Origin: Affinundibacterium macrobrachii
GTDB taxonomy: Bacteria; Pseudomonadota; Gammaproteobacteria; Burkholderiales; Burkholderiaceae_D
Direction: 5' to 3'
Assembly: GCF_014652415.1 (NCBI RefSeq)
Contig: NZ_BMYT01000001.1
Span: 1,235,352-1,299,351 of the forward strand
Length of the DNA stretch: 64,000 nt
In this document: piece after piece, positions 6,924-14,167 of the stretch
Layout: each line of letters starts with the position of its first letter
Position numbering within the stretch: position 1 is the stretch's first letter
Notes under the pieces: generated by a model
Databases searched by the model: none
What the model was told of the DNA's origin: nothing
The model's input: only the letters and a program-made list of their open reading frames with translations
Made by a program: the position numbers and the translations under genes

Positions 6924-8612
6924 ATGACCACCATCAACCGCAATCCCTTCCACCGAGCCTTCTACGTAGCCAACACCATGGAGATCTTCGAACGTCTCGC
7001 TTGGTACGGTTTCTTCACACTATCCTCACTCTACATCACCAGCCCAACCGCCCAAGGAGGACTTGGATTTAGCGACCAAGAACGTGGCTTCCTGCAAGGC
7101 ATGATTCCTTTTTTACTGTATTTACTCCCCGTGATTACCGGCGCTTTAGCGGATCGGTTTGGTTATCGTCGCATGTTCTTGATTTCGTTTGCGATCATGT
7201 GTCCTTCCTACTATTTGCTCGGACAGGTCCATAGTTTCTGGGCATTTTTTATGGTCTTTTTGGCGGTGGCAATCGGTGCCGCCTGCTTTAAGCCAGTCGT
7301 GGTCGGTACCATTGGACGTTCTACCGATGACACGAATCGTGGCCTAGGCTTTGGTGTGTTTTATACCATGGTCAATATCGGTGGCTTCATCGGCCCGTTT
7401 ATTGCCGGATATGTACGCGCTGTCAGTTGGGATTTGGTGTTTGTGATGTCAGCGATTTGGATAGGCATTAACTTTATTCCCGCTCTATTTTTCTATAAAG
7501 AACCGGAGCACGATTCGAGCAAAGATCAACGCAGTTTGAAAATGGTTCTGCTAGAAGCGCAAGAGGTTCTTGGTAACGGACGATTAGCCTTAATGGTGAT
7601 TCCAGCCATTATCGCTTTGATGGTGACAACACGCATGGGTATCGGATTTCATTATTACCTGATGGGTGTAGCAGCGTGGGTTGCGCTCAATTTTGCTTGG
7701 ACAGTATCCATTAAAAATTCTCCATCTTCAGCTTGGTATTTGCAAAAGGTTAAAGTCGGCAATGTGCCCTTCGTCTTGTATTTATTGATATTGACTGGCT
7801 TTTGGGTCGTGTACTTCCAATTGTTCACAACACTTCCGGTATTCATTCGCGATTTTGTCGATACCAAAGATCTGGTAATCGCTCTGCAACAGTTCGCACC
7901 GTACTCTGTTGACTTCTTGGCTGGCGTAAATCTAGATCAATTAAGTGGCGCATTACCGACTCTGGCGAAAAAATATCATGCGGGTATGGATGCAGTCGCT
8001 TTGCAGCAATTAGCATTTGATTTGGTCAACTATAAAGTGATGGTTCCAGACGACGCATTACGCGCTGGCCTACTCGCATTACAACAAGGGAATGTATCGC
8101 CAGCGACACTTGCCGAACAATGGGCTAAACAATATCGACAAGTCAATCCTGAATACATTGTGAATATCGGTTTTGGTTTGATTGTCTTATGCCAAATCGC
8201 AATCAGTGCATACATTCAACGCTGGCGTGCATTACCCATCTTGGTGTTTGGAACCGTGATACTTAGCGTCGGAATTGCCTTGTGTGGCTTTGGCGCGGGT
8301 TTAGCGATTGGTGGAACAACAGTCGTGATTGCCGTCATCGTTTTCTCAATTGGTGAAATGATCGCATCGCCAAAAAGCCAAGAGTACGTCGCCGCCATCG
8401 CACCGAAAAGCAAGACCGCCATGTATATGGGGTATTACTTTGTCTCAATGGCTCTTGGCAATTTATTCGCAGGATTGTTATCGGGTTGGGCATATACCGC
8501 GATCGCCAAAGAGATGAATCGCCCCTTGTGGATGTGGCTATTATTTGCTGCAATTGGTTTGCTAACCGCTGCCTCCCTACTCATTTTTAATACATGGTTG
8601 AAGCGTCGTTGA
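6924..8612 (+). CDS. POT/PTR2 family proton-coupled di/tripeptide transporter
   Basis: 562 residues from the ATG at 6924. An earlier in-frame ATG at 6816 lies inside repeat element E, and the added 36 residues are basic and unlike the family. The protein is a polytopic inner-membrane carrier of the POT branch of the major facilitator superfamily. It carries the proton-coupling motif ExxERxxxY (EIFERLAWYG, about residues 17-26), a GALADRFGYRRM loop after the third helix, and the PTR2-type FYTMVNIGGFIGPFIAGY segment. Such proteins import di- and tripeptides with protons. It is longer than the usual 450-500 residues, with an extended region around residues 310-410. Located after the collagen/hydroxyproline genes, it would bring collagen-derived peptides to the Xaa-Pro peptidase; the 877-bp gap suggests its own promoter. 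Confidence 0.88.
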   Translation: MTTINRNPFHRAFYVANTMEIFERLAWYGFFTLSSLYITSPTAQGGLGFSDQERGFLQGMIPFLLYLLPVITGALADRFGYRRMFLISFAIMCPSYYLLGQVHSFWAFFMVFLAVAIGAACFKPVVVGTIGRSTDDTNRGLGFGVFYTMVNIGGFIGPFIAGYVRAVSWDLVFVMSAIWIGINFIPALFFYKEPEHDSSKDQRSLKMVLLEAQEVLGNGRLALMVIPAIIALMVTTRMGIGFHYYLMGVAAWVALNFAWTVSIKNSPSSAWYLQKVKVGNVPFVLYLLILTGFWVVYFQLFTTLPVFIRDFVDTKDLVIALQQFAPYSVDFLAGVNLDQLSGALPTLAKKYHAGMDAVALQQLAFDLVNYKVMVPDDALRAGLLALQQGNVSPATLAEQWAKQYRQVNPEYIVNIGFGLIVLCQIAISAYIQRWRALPILVFGTVILSVGIALCGFGAGLAIGGTTVVIAVIVFSIGEMIASPKSQEYVAAIAPKSKTAMYMGYYFVSMALGNLFAGLLSGWAYTAIAKEMNRPLWMWLLFAAIGLLTAASLLIFNTWLKRR

Positions 8613-8682
8613 ATCTAAATTAGCGATGGACTATTTCACTTAAAAATTTAAGCAATCAACTTATATTGAATTCGTAATCAAA

Positions 8683-9282
8683 CTACTCCTTGATCGCCTC
8701 AATCGCAAAACGCAGCGTCACCTCATCGCTCACAAACGGCGCATAACGACCTAAGCCAAATTCGCTACGCAATATTTTTGCGTAGCCATTTGCGCCACAT
8801 GCTGTTTTAAAATAAAGCGGCATAAAACGACAGTGGAAATGCGTAAGTTCAAATCGCACTTTTTTACGCGTTCCCTTGATAGTCAAATCGCCCTCGATGG
8901 CAATCACCTTATTAGCGTCGTCAAAAAGAAAGTTCTCTGATTTGAATTGAATGCTAGGGTAAACGTCGGTCTCAAAAAAGCTAGCTGAGCGCAGCGCCGT
9001 ATCAAACAAGCTGCTACCGGTACTGACTGAGTTCGCATCAATAAGCAAATCGACTTTGCCGACGCGCTTTTCTTCATCAAATTCAATCGAACCCGAATTT
9101 TTATCGAAACGCCCCTGCTGCACTGATAGACCCCAGTGCATGTATTCAAAGATTGAATAGGTATGCGTGCTATCAATCACATACCGATCTGAGGCGTTCG
9201 CCAAATGACTGCCAGCACAACTGGCGCAAGCGACGACAAAAGCTAGCAGGTTGCGCACAAGACTCTGGCAATTTGGTTTCAT
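8683..9282 (-). CDS. YceI-family periplasmic protein
   Basis: 199 residues. An N-terminal signal peptide (about residues 1-30, ending SHLANA) precedes a YceI-like lipocalin-type beta-barrel: YVIDSTHTYSIFEYMHWGLSVQQGRFDKNSGSI-type opening split over residues 33-65, the GDLTIKGTRKKVRFE strand pair, and the closing SDEVTLRFAIEA. Family members bind isoprenoid or other amphipathic lipids in the periplasm, and some are induced by base or osmotic stress. Cysteines late in the protein (HCRFMP, KTACGAN) may form a disulfide. It is transcribed alone, convergent with the peptide transporter and divergent from the DUF5329 gene. The precise ligand cannot be told. Confidence 0.87.
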   Translation of the reverse strand: MKPNCQSLVRNLLAFVVACASCAGSHLANASDRYVIDSTHTYSIFEYMHWGLSVQQGRFDKNSGSIEFDEEKRVGKVDLLIDANSVSTGSSLFDTALRSASFFETDVYPSIQFKSENFLFDDANKVIAIEGDLTIKGTRKKVRFELTHFHCRFMPLYFKTACGANGYAKILRSEFGLGRYAPFVSDEVTLRFAIEAIKE

Positions 9283-9435
9283 GTTTTAGCTTTCATTCTG
9301 CTTTAAAAGAATTTCAATCTAACATAAATAGGAAATACTTGAGGCAAACTGGCGCCTTTCAAATCGGGTCACAAAACCAAGAGATTACAGACTACAATCA
9401 TTAACTTCAAAGGATGACAACATCAATCACCAACC

Positions 9436-9807
9436 ATGCGCTTAGTTTATTTCTTACTCTTCCTTGTTACGCTTTGCCCATCAGTAGTGAGCAAAGCAAC
9501 GCAGACACCGTCAACCACACGTACCGAAATTCAAGTCCTTCTGAAAAGATTGCAGGACTCTGGTTGCCAATTCAACCGCAATGGCAGTTGGTATTCGGGC
9601 GCTGAGGCACAAACCCATTTGAGCAAAAAACTCGACTACCTAGAAAGAAAAAATATGCTCAAGTCAACCGAAGACTTCATCAAACTAGGCGCTTCAACCA
9701 GTAGTTATAGCGGCAAAGCGTATTTAGTGAAGTGTGGTAATACACCCGCGGTCGAGAGTAAATTATGGTTGGGCGAGCAATTAAGAATTTTGCGCGAATC
9801 TAAATAA
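9436..9807 (+). CDS. DUF5329-like secreted protein of unknown function
   Basis: 123 residues. A signal peptide covers about residues 1-20 (hydrophobic LVYFLLFLVTLCPSVVSKA). The mature part is short and mostly helical, with the pattern I-L-L-K-R-L-x-D-S-G-C-x-F-x-R-N-G-x-W, a HLSKKLDYLERK helix, TEDFIKLGAS, and SGKAYLVKCG; the two cysteines in the mature region probably form a disulfide. This matches my memory of the DUF5329 family, whose function is unknown. It is probably periplasmic. It stands between the divergent yceI-like gene and a small phosphatase-like gene 88 bp downstream. Confidence 0.72.
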   Translation: MRLVYFLLFLVTLCPSVVSKATQTPSTTRTEIQVLLKRLQDSGCQFNRNGSWYSGAEAQTHLSKKLDYLERKNMLKSTEDFIKLGASTSSYSGKAYLVKCGNTPAVESKLWLGEQLRILRESK

Positions 9808-9895
9808 CTGACCTTAAGAGAAGAACTTTACGAAGCACAAGCTTAGAAAAATAATGACATTAATCATCTGTATCAAAAATCTGATTTAAAGAAAA

Positions 9896-10219
9896 ATGAA
9901 ACGAGCGCTCTTTATTTGCACCCAAAACCGACTCCGCAGCCCGACAGCGGAACAAGTTTTCGCGTCGTGGCCAGACGTGGAAACAGACTCCGCTGGTATA
10001 GGCAACGATGCCACCGTTCCACTCTCTTCAGAACAAATCTCTTGGGCGACGATTATCTTTGTGATGGAGAAAACGCATCGCAATAAATTGTCAAAGAAGT
10101 TCAGATCGTATCTAAGCAATAAGCGGATTATTTGCTTGGATATTCCTGATGAATATGAGTATATGGATCCGGTGTTGATTACTATTTTAAAGGCTAAGGT
10201 GGGGAAGTTTTTGGTTTAA
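9896..10219 (+). CDS. Small low-molecular-weight tyrosine phosphatase-like protein (COG4551 type)
   Basis: 107 residues. The N-terminus carries a phosphatase P-loop C-x5-R (C9-TQNRL-R15, followed by S16), preceded by a hydrophobic beta strand (ALFI) as in low-molecular-weight tyrosine phosphatases. The rest is shorter than the usual 150 residues but keeps a late acidic DIPDEYEYMD segment that could supply the general acid. Proteins of this compact type form a separate conserved group of predicted phosphatases whose substrates are not established. No signal peptide. It follows the DUF5329 gene and is followed by the repeat cluster that starts at 10262. Confidence 0.75.
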   Translation: MKRALFICTQNRLRSPTAEQVFASWPDVETDSAGIGNDATVPLSSEQISWATIIFVMEKTHRNKLSKKFRSYLSNKRIICLDIPDEYEYMDPVLITILKAKVGKFLV

Positions 10220-10261
10220 GTTGTTAGTGATCTTATTCGCTTTTTCACTTGCTCATCATTC

Positions 10262-10335
10262 ACAGATCGGGTGTGGCCCGACAGCCAATTACCTTTTTTG
10301 CTTCGCCAAAAAAGGTAATCCAAAAAAGGCGATCG
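10262..10335 (+). repeat. Dispersed palindromic element, copy B (partial)
   Basis: Hairpin 1 is TCGGG (10267-10271) with CCCGA (10277-10281). Hairpin 2 is a perfect 12-bp stem, ATTACCTTTTTT (10288-10299) with AAAAAAGGTAAT (10308-10319), around the same GCTTCGCC loop as copy A. The stem sequence differs from copy A yet pairing is complete. Confidence 0.8.
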
Positions 10336-10382
10336 TAGATACTTTAAGTTATTTCAGTAAAGCCTCGCTGCGTCTATTGTCG

Positions 10383-10453
10383 TTCCCGCGAAGGCGGGAA
10401 TCCAGTAGCGTAAAAGCCTAACGTCACTGGATCCCTGCCTACGCAGGGATGAC
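10383..10453. repeat. REP-like double-hairpin element 1
   Basis: Two hairpins joined by a 30-bp spacer: TTCCCGC (10383-10389) with GCGGGAA (10394-10400), and ATCCCTGC (10431-10438) with GCAGGGAT (10443-10450). The arms continue into TCCAG and CTGGA, so the two hairpins also pair with each other. A second copy with the hairpins in opposite order is at 13486-13557. Confidence 0.8.
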
Positions 10454-10511
10454 GCCTCGATTTTTCGAGTCTAATTGAACGACTTCACGGTCGATACTGT
10501 TTGTTTTGCTG

Positions 10512-10738
10512 TTGCTTTTGACTTTAACGCCGTTCCACTTCTGACACTGCCAATTGTGCAGGACAGAAAATGGATAAAGAAAGCTTCGTTGTTTGAGCCG
10601 CAGGCGAGTTTCGAAGCTTTCCCATTTTTTGTCTTGCACAATTGGGAAGCCGAAGGCCAGTGGCAGCGTGGTCGCCTTTCTTTGCTTACTTTCTTTGGCG
10701 AAGCAAAGAAAGTAAGTAGTTGTCGGTCTACCACCGAC
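10512..10738 (-). repeat. Dispersed palindromic element, copy C (full length, inverted relative to copy A)
   Basis: Reverse complement of copy A over nearly its full length. Hairpin 2 is a perfect 12-bp stem, CTTACTTTCTTT (10685-10696) with AAAGAAAGTAAG (10705-10716). Hairpin 1 is GTCGGT (10722-10727) with ACCGAC (10733-10738), in which the closing pair has changed from G-C to T-A compared with copies A and D. Confidence 0.85.
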
Positions 10739-11026
10739 CAGCAAACGATAAGACAGTTTATCAACAAATATTCTTATTAAAATTCGAGGCCTGCTCGCAA
10801 TTATTCGGCTATCAGAGCGTGGGCAAAAAAACCTACCCACCCTACTAAACTAGCCTACACTTTTCATCGTAGTCCTCAGCAAAAAATTTAATTCTTACAC
10901 AAGTAAAAATCTATAACTTAGCCACTGATAATGACGATTGACTTATCACATACCTACTATTACGCTACCCTAATCTCTGTTGCGAGATATACAATTTCCG
11001 ACATGCCAAAATAAATTATAAATTCT
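10739..11026. other. Remaining intergenic stretch before the membrane-protein gene
   Basis: The 807-bp gap between the phosphatase-like gene and the gene at 11027 is mostly repeat (10262-10335, 10383-10453, 10512-10738). In its last part I see only a short GGGC/ACCTACCCACCC patch near 10819-10842, which looks like another repeat remnant, and AT-rich sequence with no clear gene. Confidence 0.5.
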
Positions 11027-11437
11027 ATGAAATTGAAAATCCAAAATCTTATCTACACTCTGGAGACACTACTGATTCTGCTTCCGGCGACATTATTTTT
11101 GATCTTCAGTGCTCCTTGGTTATTCGTAGGTATCGAATTTAAAGCGTGGACAGCTACTTTTTATGCTTTTATGTTGTGGATTGGTGGATGGCTCGGAGTC
11201 ATCGCATTATTTCAAATACTCAGACGTCTACTATTAATCAAGAACTCAAAAATTAATTACTTATGGATTAAATCAGCAGCTGGTACGACTTCTGTGCTGA
11301 CATCCATTCTGTTTGTATACGATTTACCTTTACGAAGACAAGATTTTATTGGCATTCTGATTTTTATAAGCCCAATCATTGTCGGCGCCCATTGGCTCTC
11401 TGTATTGAAAATCTCCAATAAAAAAGTCGTCCAATAA
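11027..11437 (+). CDS. Small integral membrane protein of unknown function
   Basis: 136 residues. Four hydrophobic segments are visible, at about residues 10-32, 42-64, 85-101 and 108-128, separated by short basic loops (RRLLLIKNSK, LPLRRQD), which predicts a four-helix inner-membrane protein. No motif identifies the family and no charged residues within the helices suggest a transport role. It lies alone between a repeat cluster and the convergent pntB gene. The frame is open and hydrophobic in a non-random way, so I believe it is a real gene, but nothing can be said about its role. Confidence 0.6.
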   Translation: MKLKIQNLIYTLETLLILLPATLFLIFSAPWLFVGIEFKAWTATFYAFMLWIGGWLGVIALFQILRRLLLIKNSKINYLWIKSAAGTTSVLTSILFVYDLPLRRQDFIGILIFISPIIVGAHWLSVLKISNKKVVQ

Positions 11438-11572
11438 TCTAAATAAATACAAACTTCTTCAACACCATCATTTACACGGACATTGTGGTAGATGAATTCT
11501 TCCAAACAACCAATCTTCAGTACCATTTCGTGCAAGTGCAATTCACCAATCAGACATACTAATTCAAATAAC

Positions 11573-11610
11573 AAAAAGCCCGCAAAATCCAAAGATCATG
11601 CGGGCTTTTT
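11573..11610. terminator. Bidirectional terminator between the membrane-protein gene and pntB
   Basis: A 12-bp perfect stem, AAAAAGCCCGCA (11573-11584) with TGCGGGCTTTTT (11599-11610), with A and T runs on both sides. It can stop transcription from both convergent genes. Confidence 0.88.
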
Positions 11611-11639
11611 CACAAGCAATCAAAACATAGAAAAGCTAA

Positions 11640-13085
11640 TTATTCCACAGCCTTCACCATATCCTCAATCACCTTCTTAGCATCCCCAAACACCATCATC
11701 GTCTTATCCATATAGAACAACTCATTATCCAAACCAGCATAACCAGATGCCATAGAACGCTTATTCACGATAATCGTTTTCGCTTTATACGCCTCAAGAA
11801 TCGGCATCCCAGCAATCGGTGATTTTGGATCTTTAGCGGCTGGATTCACAACGTCATTCGCACCGAGAACCAAGACCACGTCTGCTTGACCAAATTCGCT
11901 ATTGATATCTTCCATCTCAAACACTTGGTCATACGGCACTTCGGCTTCCGCCAATAAGACGTTCATGTGCCCTGGCATACGACCTGCCACTGGGTGAATC
12001 GCGTACTTCACTGTGATGCCTTTGTGCGTGAGTTTTTCCGTCAACTCCTTCAAAGCATGTTGCGCACGCGCTACCGCTAAGCCATAGCCAGGAACGATGA
12101 TCACCGTCTCCGCATTACCCAACAAGAAAGCAACGTCATCAGGTGAACCAGACTTAACCGTGCGTTGTGCGCCACCGCCTGCGGCTGCTTCTGCTGGTGC
12201 GCCGCCGAAGCCGCCCAAGATCACGTTGAAGAAGGAACGGTTCATCGCTTTACACATGATGTAAGACAGAATCGCGCCAGACGAACCAACTAAGGAACCA
12301 GCAATGATCAACATCGAGTTATTGAGTGAGAAGCCAATCCCTGCTGCAGCCCAACCAGAGTAACTGTTCAACATCGACACCACCACTGGCATATCAGCGC
12401 CACCGATAGGGATGATGATCAGCACACCCAACACAAACGCAATCGCTGTCATCAAGATGAATGGCGTCCATGCAGGAGCCACGTCACCATCAAAACAAAA
12501 CACCAAACCCAAACCAACCATCGCAATCGCCAACACCAAGTTCAACATGTGTTGACCAGCGAAACTAACTGGCGCACCTTGGAACAAACGGAATTTATAT
12601 TTACCAGACAATTTACCAAAGGCGATCACCGATCCTGAGAAAGTAATCGCACCAACGAAAGTACCAATAAATAACTCGATACGGTTACCAAATGGAATTG
12701 CCGCATCACGTGTCGTGATATTGAAAATCCAAGGTTCTGCAACCACCGCAACCGCGATACAGACTGCCGCTAAACCGATCAGTGAGTGCATCGCTGCAAC
12801 TAGCTCTGGCATCTTGGTCATCTCTACGCGCTTCGCTAAAGTGGCACCAATTCCGCCACCAACCACGATACCGAGTATCACCAAGCCGTAACCCAAACCA
12901 GCGCCACCTGCTTCGTTTTTCAATTTAACGATCAGCGCAACTGTAGTGAAGGCTGCAATCGCCATACCAATCATACCGAAGGCATTGCCTTTACGTGCGG
13001 TTGATGGATGCGATAAACCTTTAAGCGCTTGAATAAAACAAACCGATGCAATCAAATAGAGCATCGTGACGAGATTCATACTCAT
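11640..13085 (-). CDS. pntB: NAD(P) transhydrogenase subunit beta
   Basis: 481 residues. The N-terminal two thirds hold about nine membrane helices that form most of the proton channel. The C-terminal domain III (about residues 300-481) binds NADP(H), visible in VIIVPGYGLAVARAQHAL, HPVAGRMPGHMNVLLAEA, VLVLGANDVVNPAA and VNKRSMASGYAGLDN. With the alpha subunits it couples proton entry to hydride transfer from NADH to NADP+, supplying cytoplasmic NADPH. The first ATG overlaps the stop of the upstream small subunit gene (TAATG) and has a GGAGG site 8 bases before it, so translation is coupled. A bidirectional terminator lies beyond its end. Confidence 0.97.
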   Translation of the reverse strand: MSMNLVTMLYLIASVCFIQALKGLSHPSTARKGNAFGMIGMAIAAFTTVALIVKLKNEAGGAGLGYGLVILGIVVGGGIGATLAKRVEMTKMPELVAAMHSLIGLAAVCIAVAVVAEPWIFNITTRDAAIPFGNRIELFIGTFVGAITFSGSVIAFGKLSGKYKFRLFQGAPVSFAGQHMLNLVLAIAMVGLGLVFCFDGDVAPAWTPFILMTAIAFVLGVLIIIPIGGADMPVVVSMLNSYSGWAAAGIGFSLNNSMLIIAGSLVGSSGAILSYIMCKAMNRSFFNVILGGFGGAPAEAAAGGGAQRTVKSGSPDDVAFLLGNAETVIIVPGYGLAVARAQHALKELTEKLTHKGITVKYAIHPVAGRMPGHMNVLLAEAEVPYDQVFEMEDINSEFGQADVVLVLGANDVVNPAAKDPKSPIAGMPILEAYKAKTIIVNKRSMASGYAGLDNELFYMDKTMMVFGDAKKVIEDMVKAVE

Positions 13086-13408
13086 TATTTGCCCTCCTTC
13101 TGTTCCGCCTGCGCTTTCGGTTCTTTTTTCTTAAACATCTCTAGCATCCTTTGGGTGACTAAGAAGCCACCAAAGACATTCACCGCCGCGAGTGCGACCG
13201 CCAGGGTTCCCATCACTTGGGCTAGCGCACCTTCGGTTAAGCCTGCGGCCAACATCGCACCAACAATGATGATCGCAGAGATCGCATTCGTCACCGCCAT
13301 CAAAGGTGTGTGCAATGCGGGTGTTACGGTCCAGACCACGTGGTAACCGACATAAATTGCCAGTACAAAAATGATCAAATTAGTGAGTGTATGACTTACT
13401 ACATCCAT
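13085..13408 (-). CDS. pntAB: NAD(P) transhydrogenase alpha subunit 2 (small membrane subunit)
   Basis: 107 residues with three membrane helices (about 7-25, 30-56, 60-85) and a charged cytoplasmic tail (KKKEPKAQAEQKEGK). It corresponds to the membrane part of the alpha subunit, which in enterobacteria is fused to the NAD-binding part but is separate in many alpha- and betaproteobacteria. The GAMLAAGLTEGALAQVMGTLAVALAA region is characteristic. It overlaps pntB by the TAATG junction. Unusually, the gene for the soluble alpha part is not adjacent: panD and two repeats lie between. Confidence 0.94.
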   Translation of the reverse strand: MDVVSHTLTNLIIFVLAIYVGYHVVWTVTPALHTPLMAVTNAISAIIIVGAMLAAGLTEGALAQVMGTLAVALAAVNVFGGFLVTQRMLEMFKKKEPKAQAEQKEGK

Positions 13409-13485
13409 GACGTTCTCTCTTTATTTACGTTAAAAGGGACTTCAGTAGTTATGCTGTTCAGATAAATTTTCTCTCTGTCGTCGTC

Positions 13486-13557
13486 ATCCCTGCGTGGGCA
13501 GGGATCCAGTGTCTTTGAGCCTTTACACCACTGGATTCCCGCCTTCGCGGGAATGAC
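13486..13557. repeat. REP-like double-hairpin element 2 (arms in opposite order to element 1)
   Basis: ATCCCTGC (13486-13493) pairs with GCAGGGAT (13498-13505), and ATTCCCGC (13535-13542) pairs with GCGGGAAT (13547-13554). The GCAGGG and GCGGGA hairpins occur in the reverse order to element 1 at 10383-10453. Both elements are followed on the right by the same GACGCCTCG patch. It separates panD from pntAB. Confidence 0.8.
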
Positions 13558-13638
13558 GCCTCGTTGTTTCGAGCTTAGCTAAACCGCATTAAACTTCAGT
13601 AATTCTCTTATTTCATCGCATCTGAAAATCTCTGCAAA

Positions 13639-14001
13639 TCAATATTCTTTCAAGCTAGTGATTTTATTTCTCGCATCAACGAACACGACTTTCGGTTTGA
13701 AGTTTTCTGCGACTTCATCGTCCATCGGTGCGTAGGTGCAAATAATCATTAAATCGCCTAACTGTACGCGTCGAGCTGCCGCACCATTCAGGGAGATTTC
13801 ACCACTGCCGCGTTTGCCTTTAATCGCGTAAGTAGCAAAACGCTCGCCATTATTGATGTTGTAGAGTTCGATCCGTTCATGTTCCTTAATGTCGGCTGCA
13901 TCGAGCAAATCCTCGTCGATGCCACATGAACCTTCATAGTTCAAATCACATTGAGTTACAGAAACGCGATGAATCTTGGCGCGTAACATATTTCTTTGCA
14001 T
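13639..14001 (-). CDS. panD: Aspartate 1-decarboxylase proenzyme
   Basis: 120 residues, the family's usual length. It makes beta-alanine from L-aspartate for pantothenate and coenzyme A synthesis. The proenzyme cuts itself at G24-S25 (NYEGSCGID), and the serine becomes the catalytic pyruvoyl group. Also visible are the [19 protein letters not shown] region and the G-D-L-x-I-I-C-T-Y strand. The first ATG has a GAGGAA site at good spacing and matches the N-terminal MxxxML pattern of known PanD. It is placed between the two halves of the transhydrogenase locus, on the same strand, but with more than 160 bp of repeat-bearing sequence on each side, so independent transcription is possible. Confidence 0.96.
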   Translation of the reverse strand: MQRNMLRAKIHRVSVTQCDLNYEGSCGIDEDLLDAADIKEHERIELYNINNGERFATYAIKGKRGSGEISLNGAAARRVQLGDLMIICTYAPMDDEVAENFKPKVVFVDARNKITSLKEY

Positions 14002-14074
14002 AATTTCCTCAAAACTTCTATGTAAAACTTACTTACTACAACTGATGATAAAACCGGATTAAATCCTTTTTTCG

Positions 14075-14140
14075 CCGCAGAGGCACGGAGGACGCAGAGA
14101 TTTCTCTTTATTCAACTCTGCGTCCTCTGCGCCTCTGCGG
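14075..14140. repeat. Large inverted repeat between panD and pntA
   Basis: Two 25-bp arms (14075-14099 and 14116-14140) pair at 23 of 25 positions around a 16-nt AT-rich loop. Each arm is built from CCGCAGAGGC and GGACGCAGAG motifs, a sequence type I recall as a common intergenic repeat in proteobacteria. It could also act as a strong hairpin in a pnt transcript. Confidence 0.8.
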
Positions 14141-14167
14141 TTCAAATGTTTTTCATCGTTTTCAAAT

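Noticed and set aside
10439..10840. Frames of about 100-130 codons on both strands
   Set aside because: Translations of repeat copy C; they mirror those at copy A and are not genes.
11257..11592. Minus-strand frame of 111 codons over the membrane-protein gene and terminator
   Set aside because: It starts inside a terminator stem and is antisense to a more convincing membrane protein.
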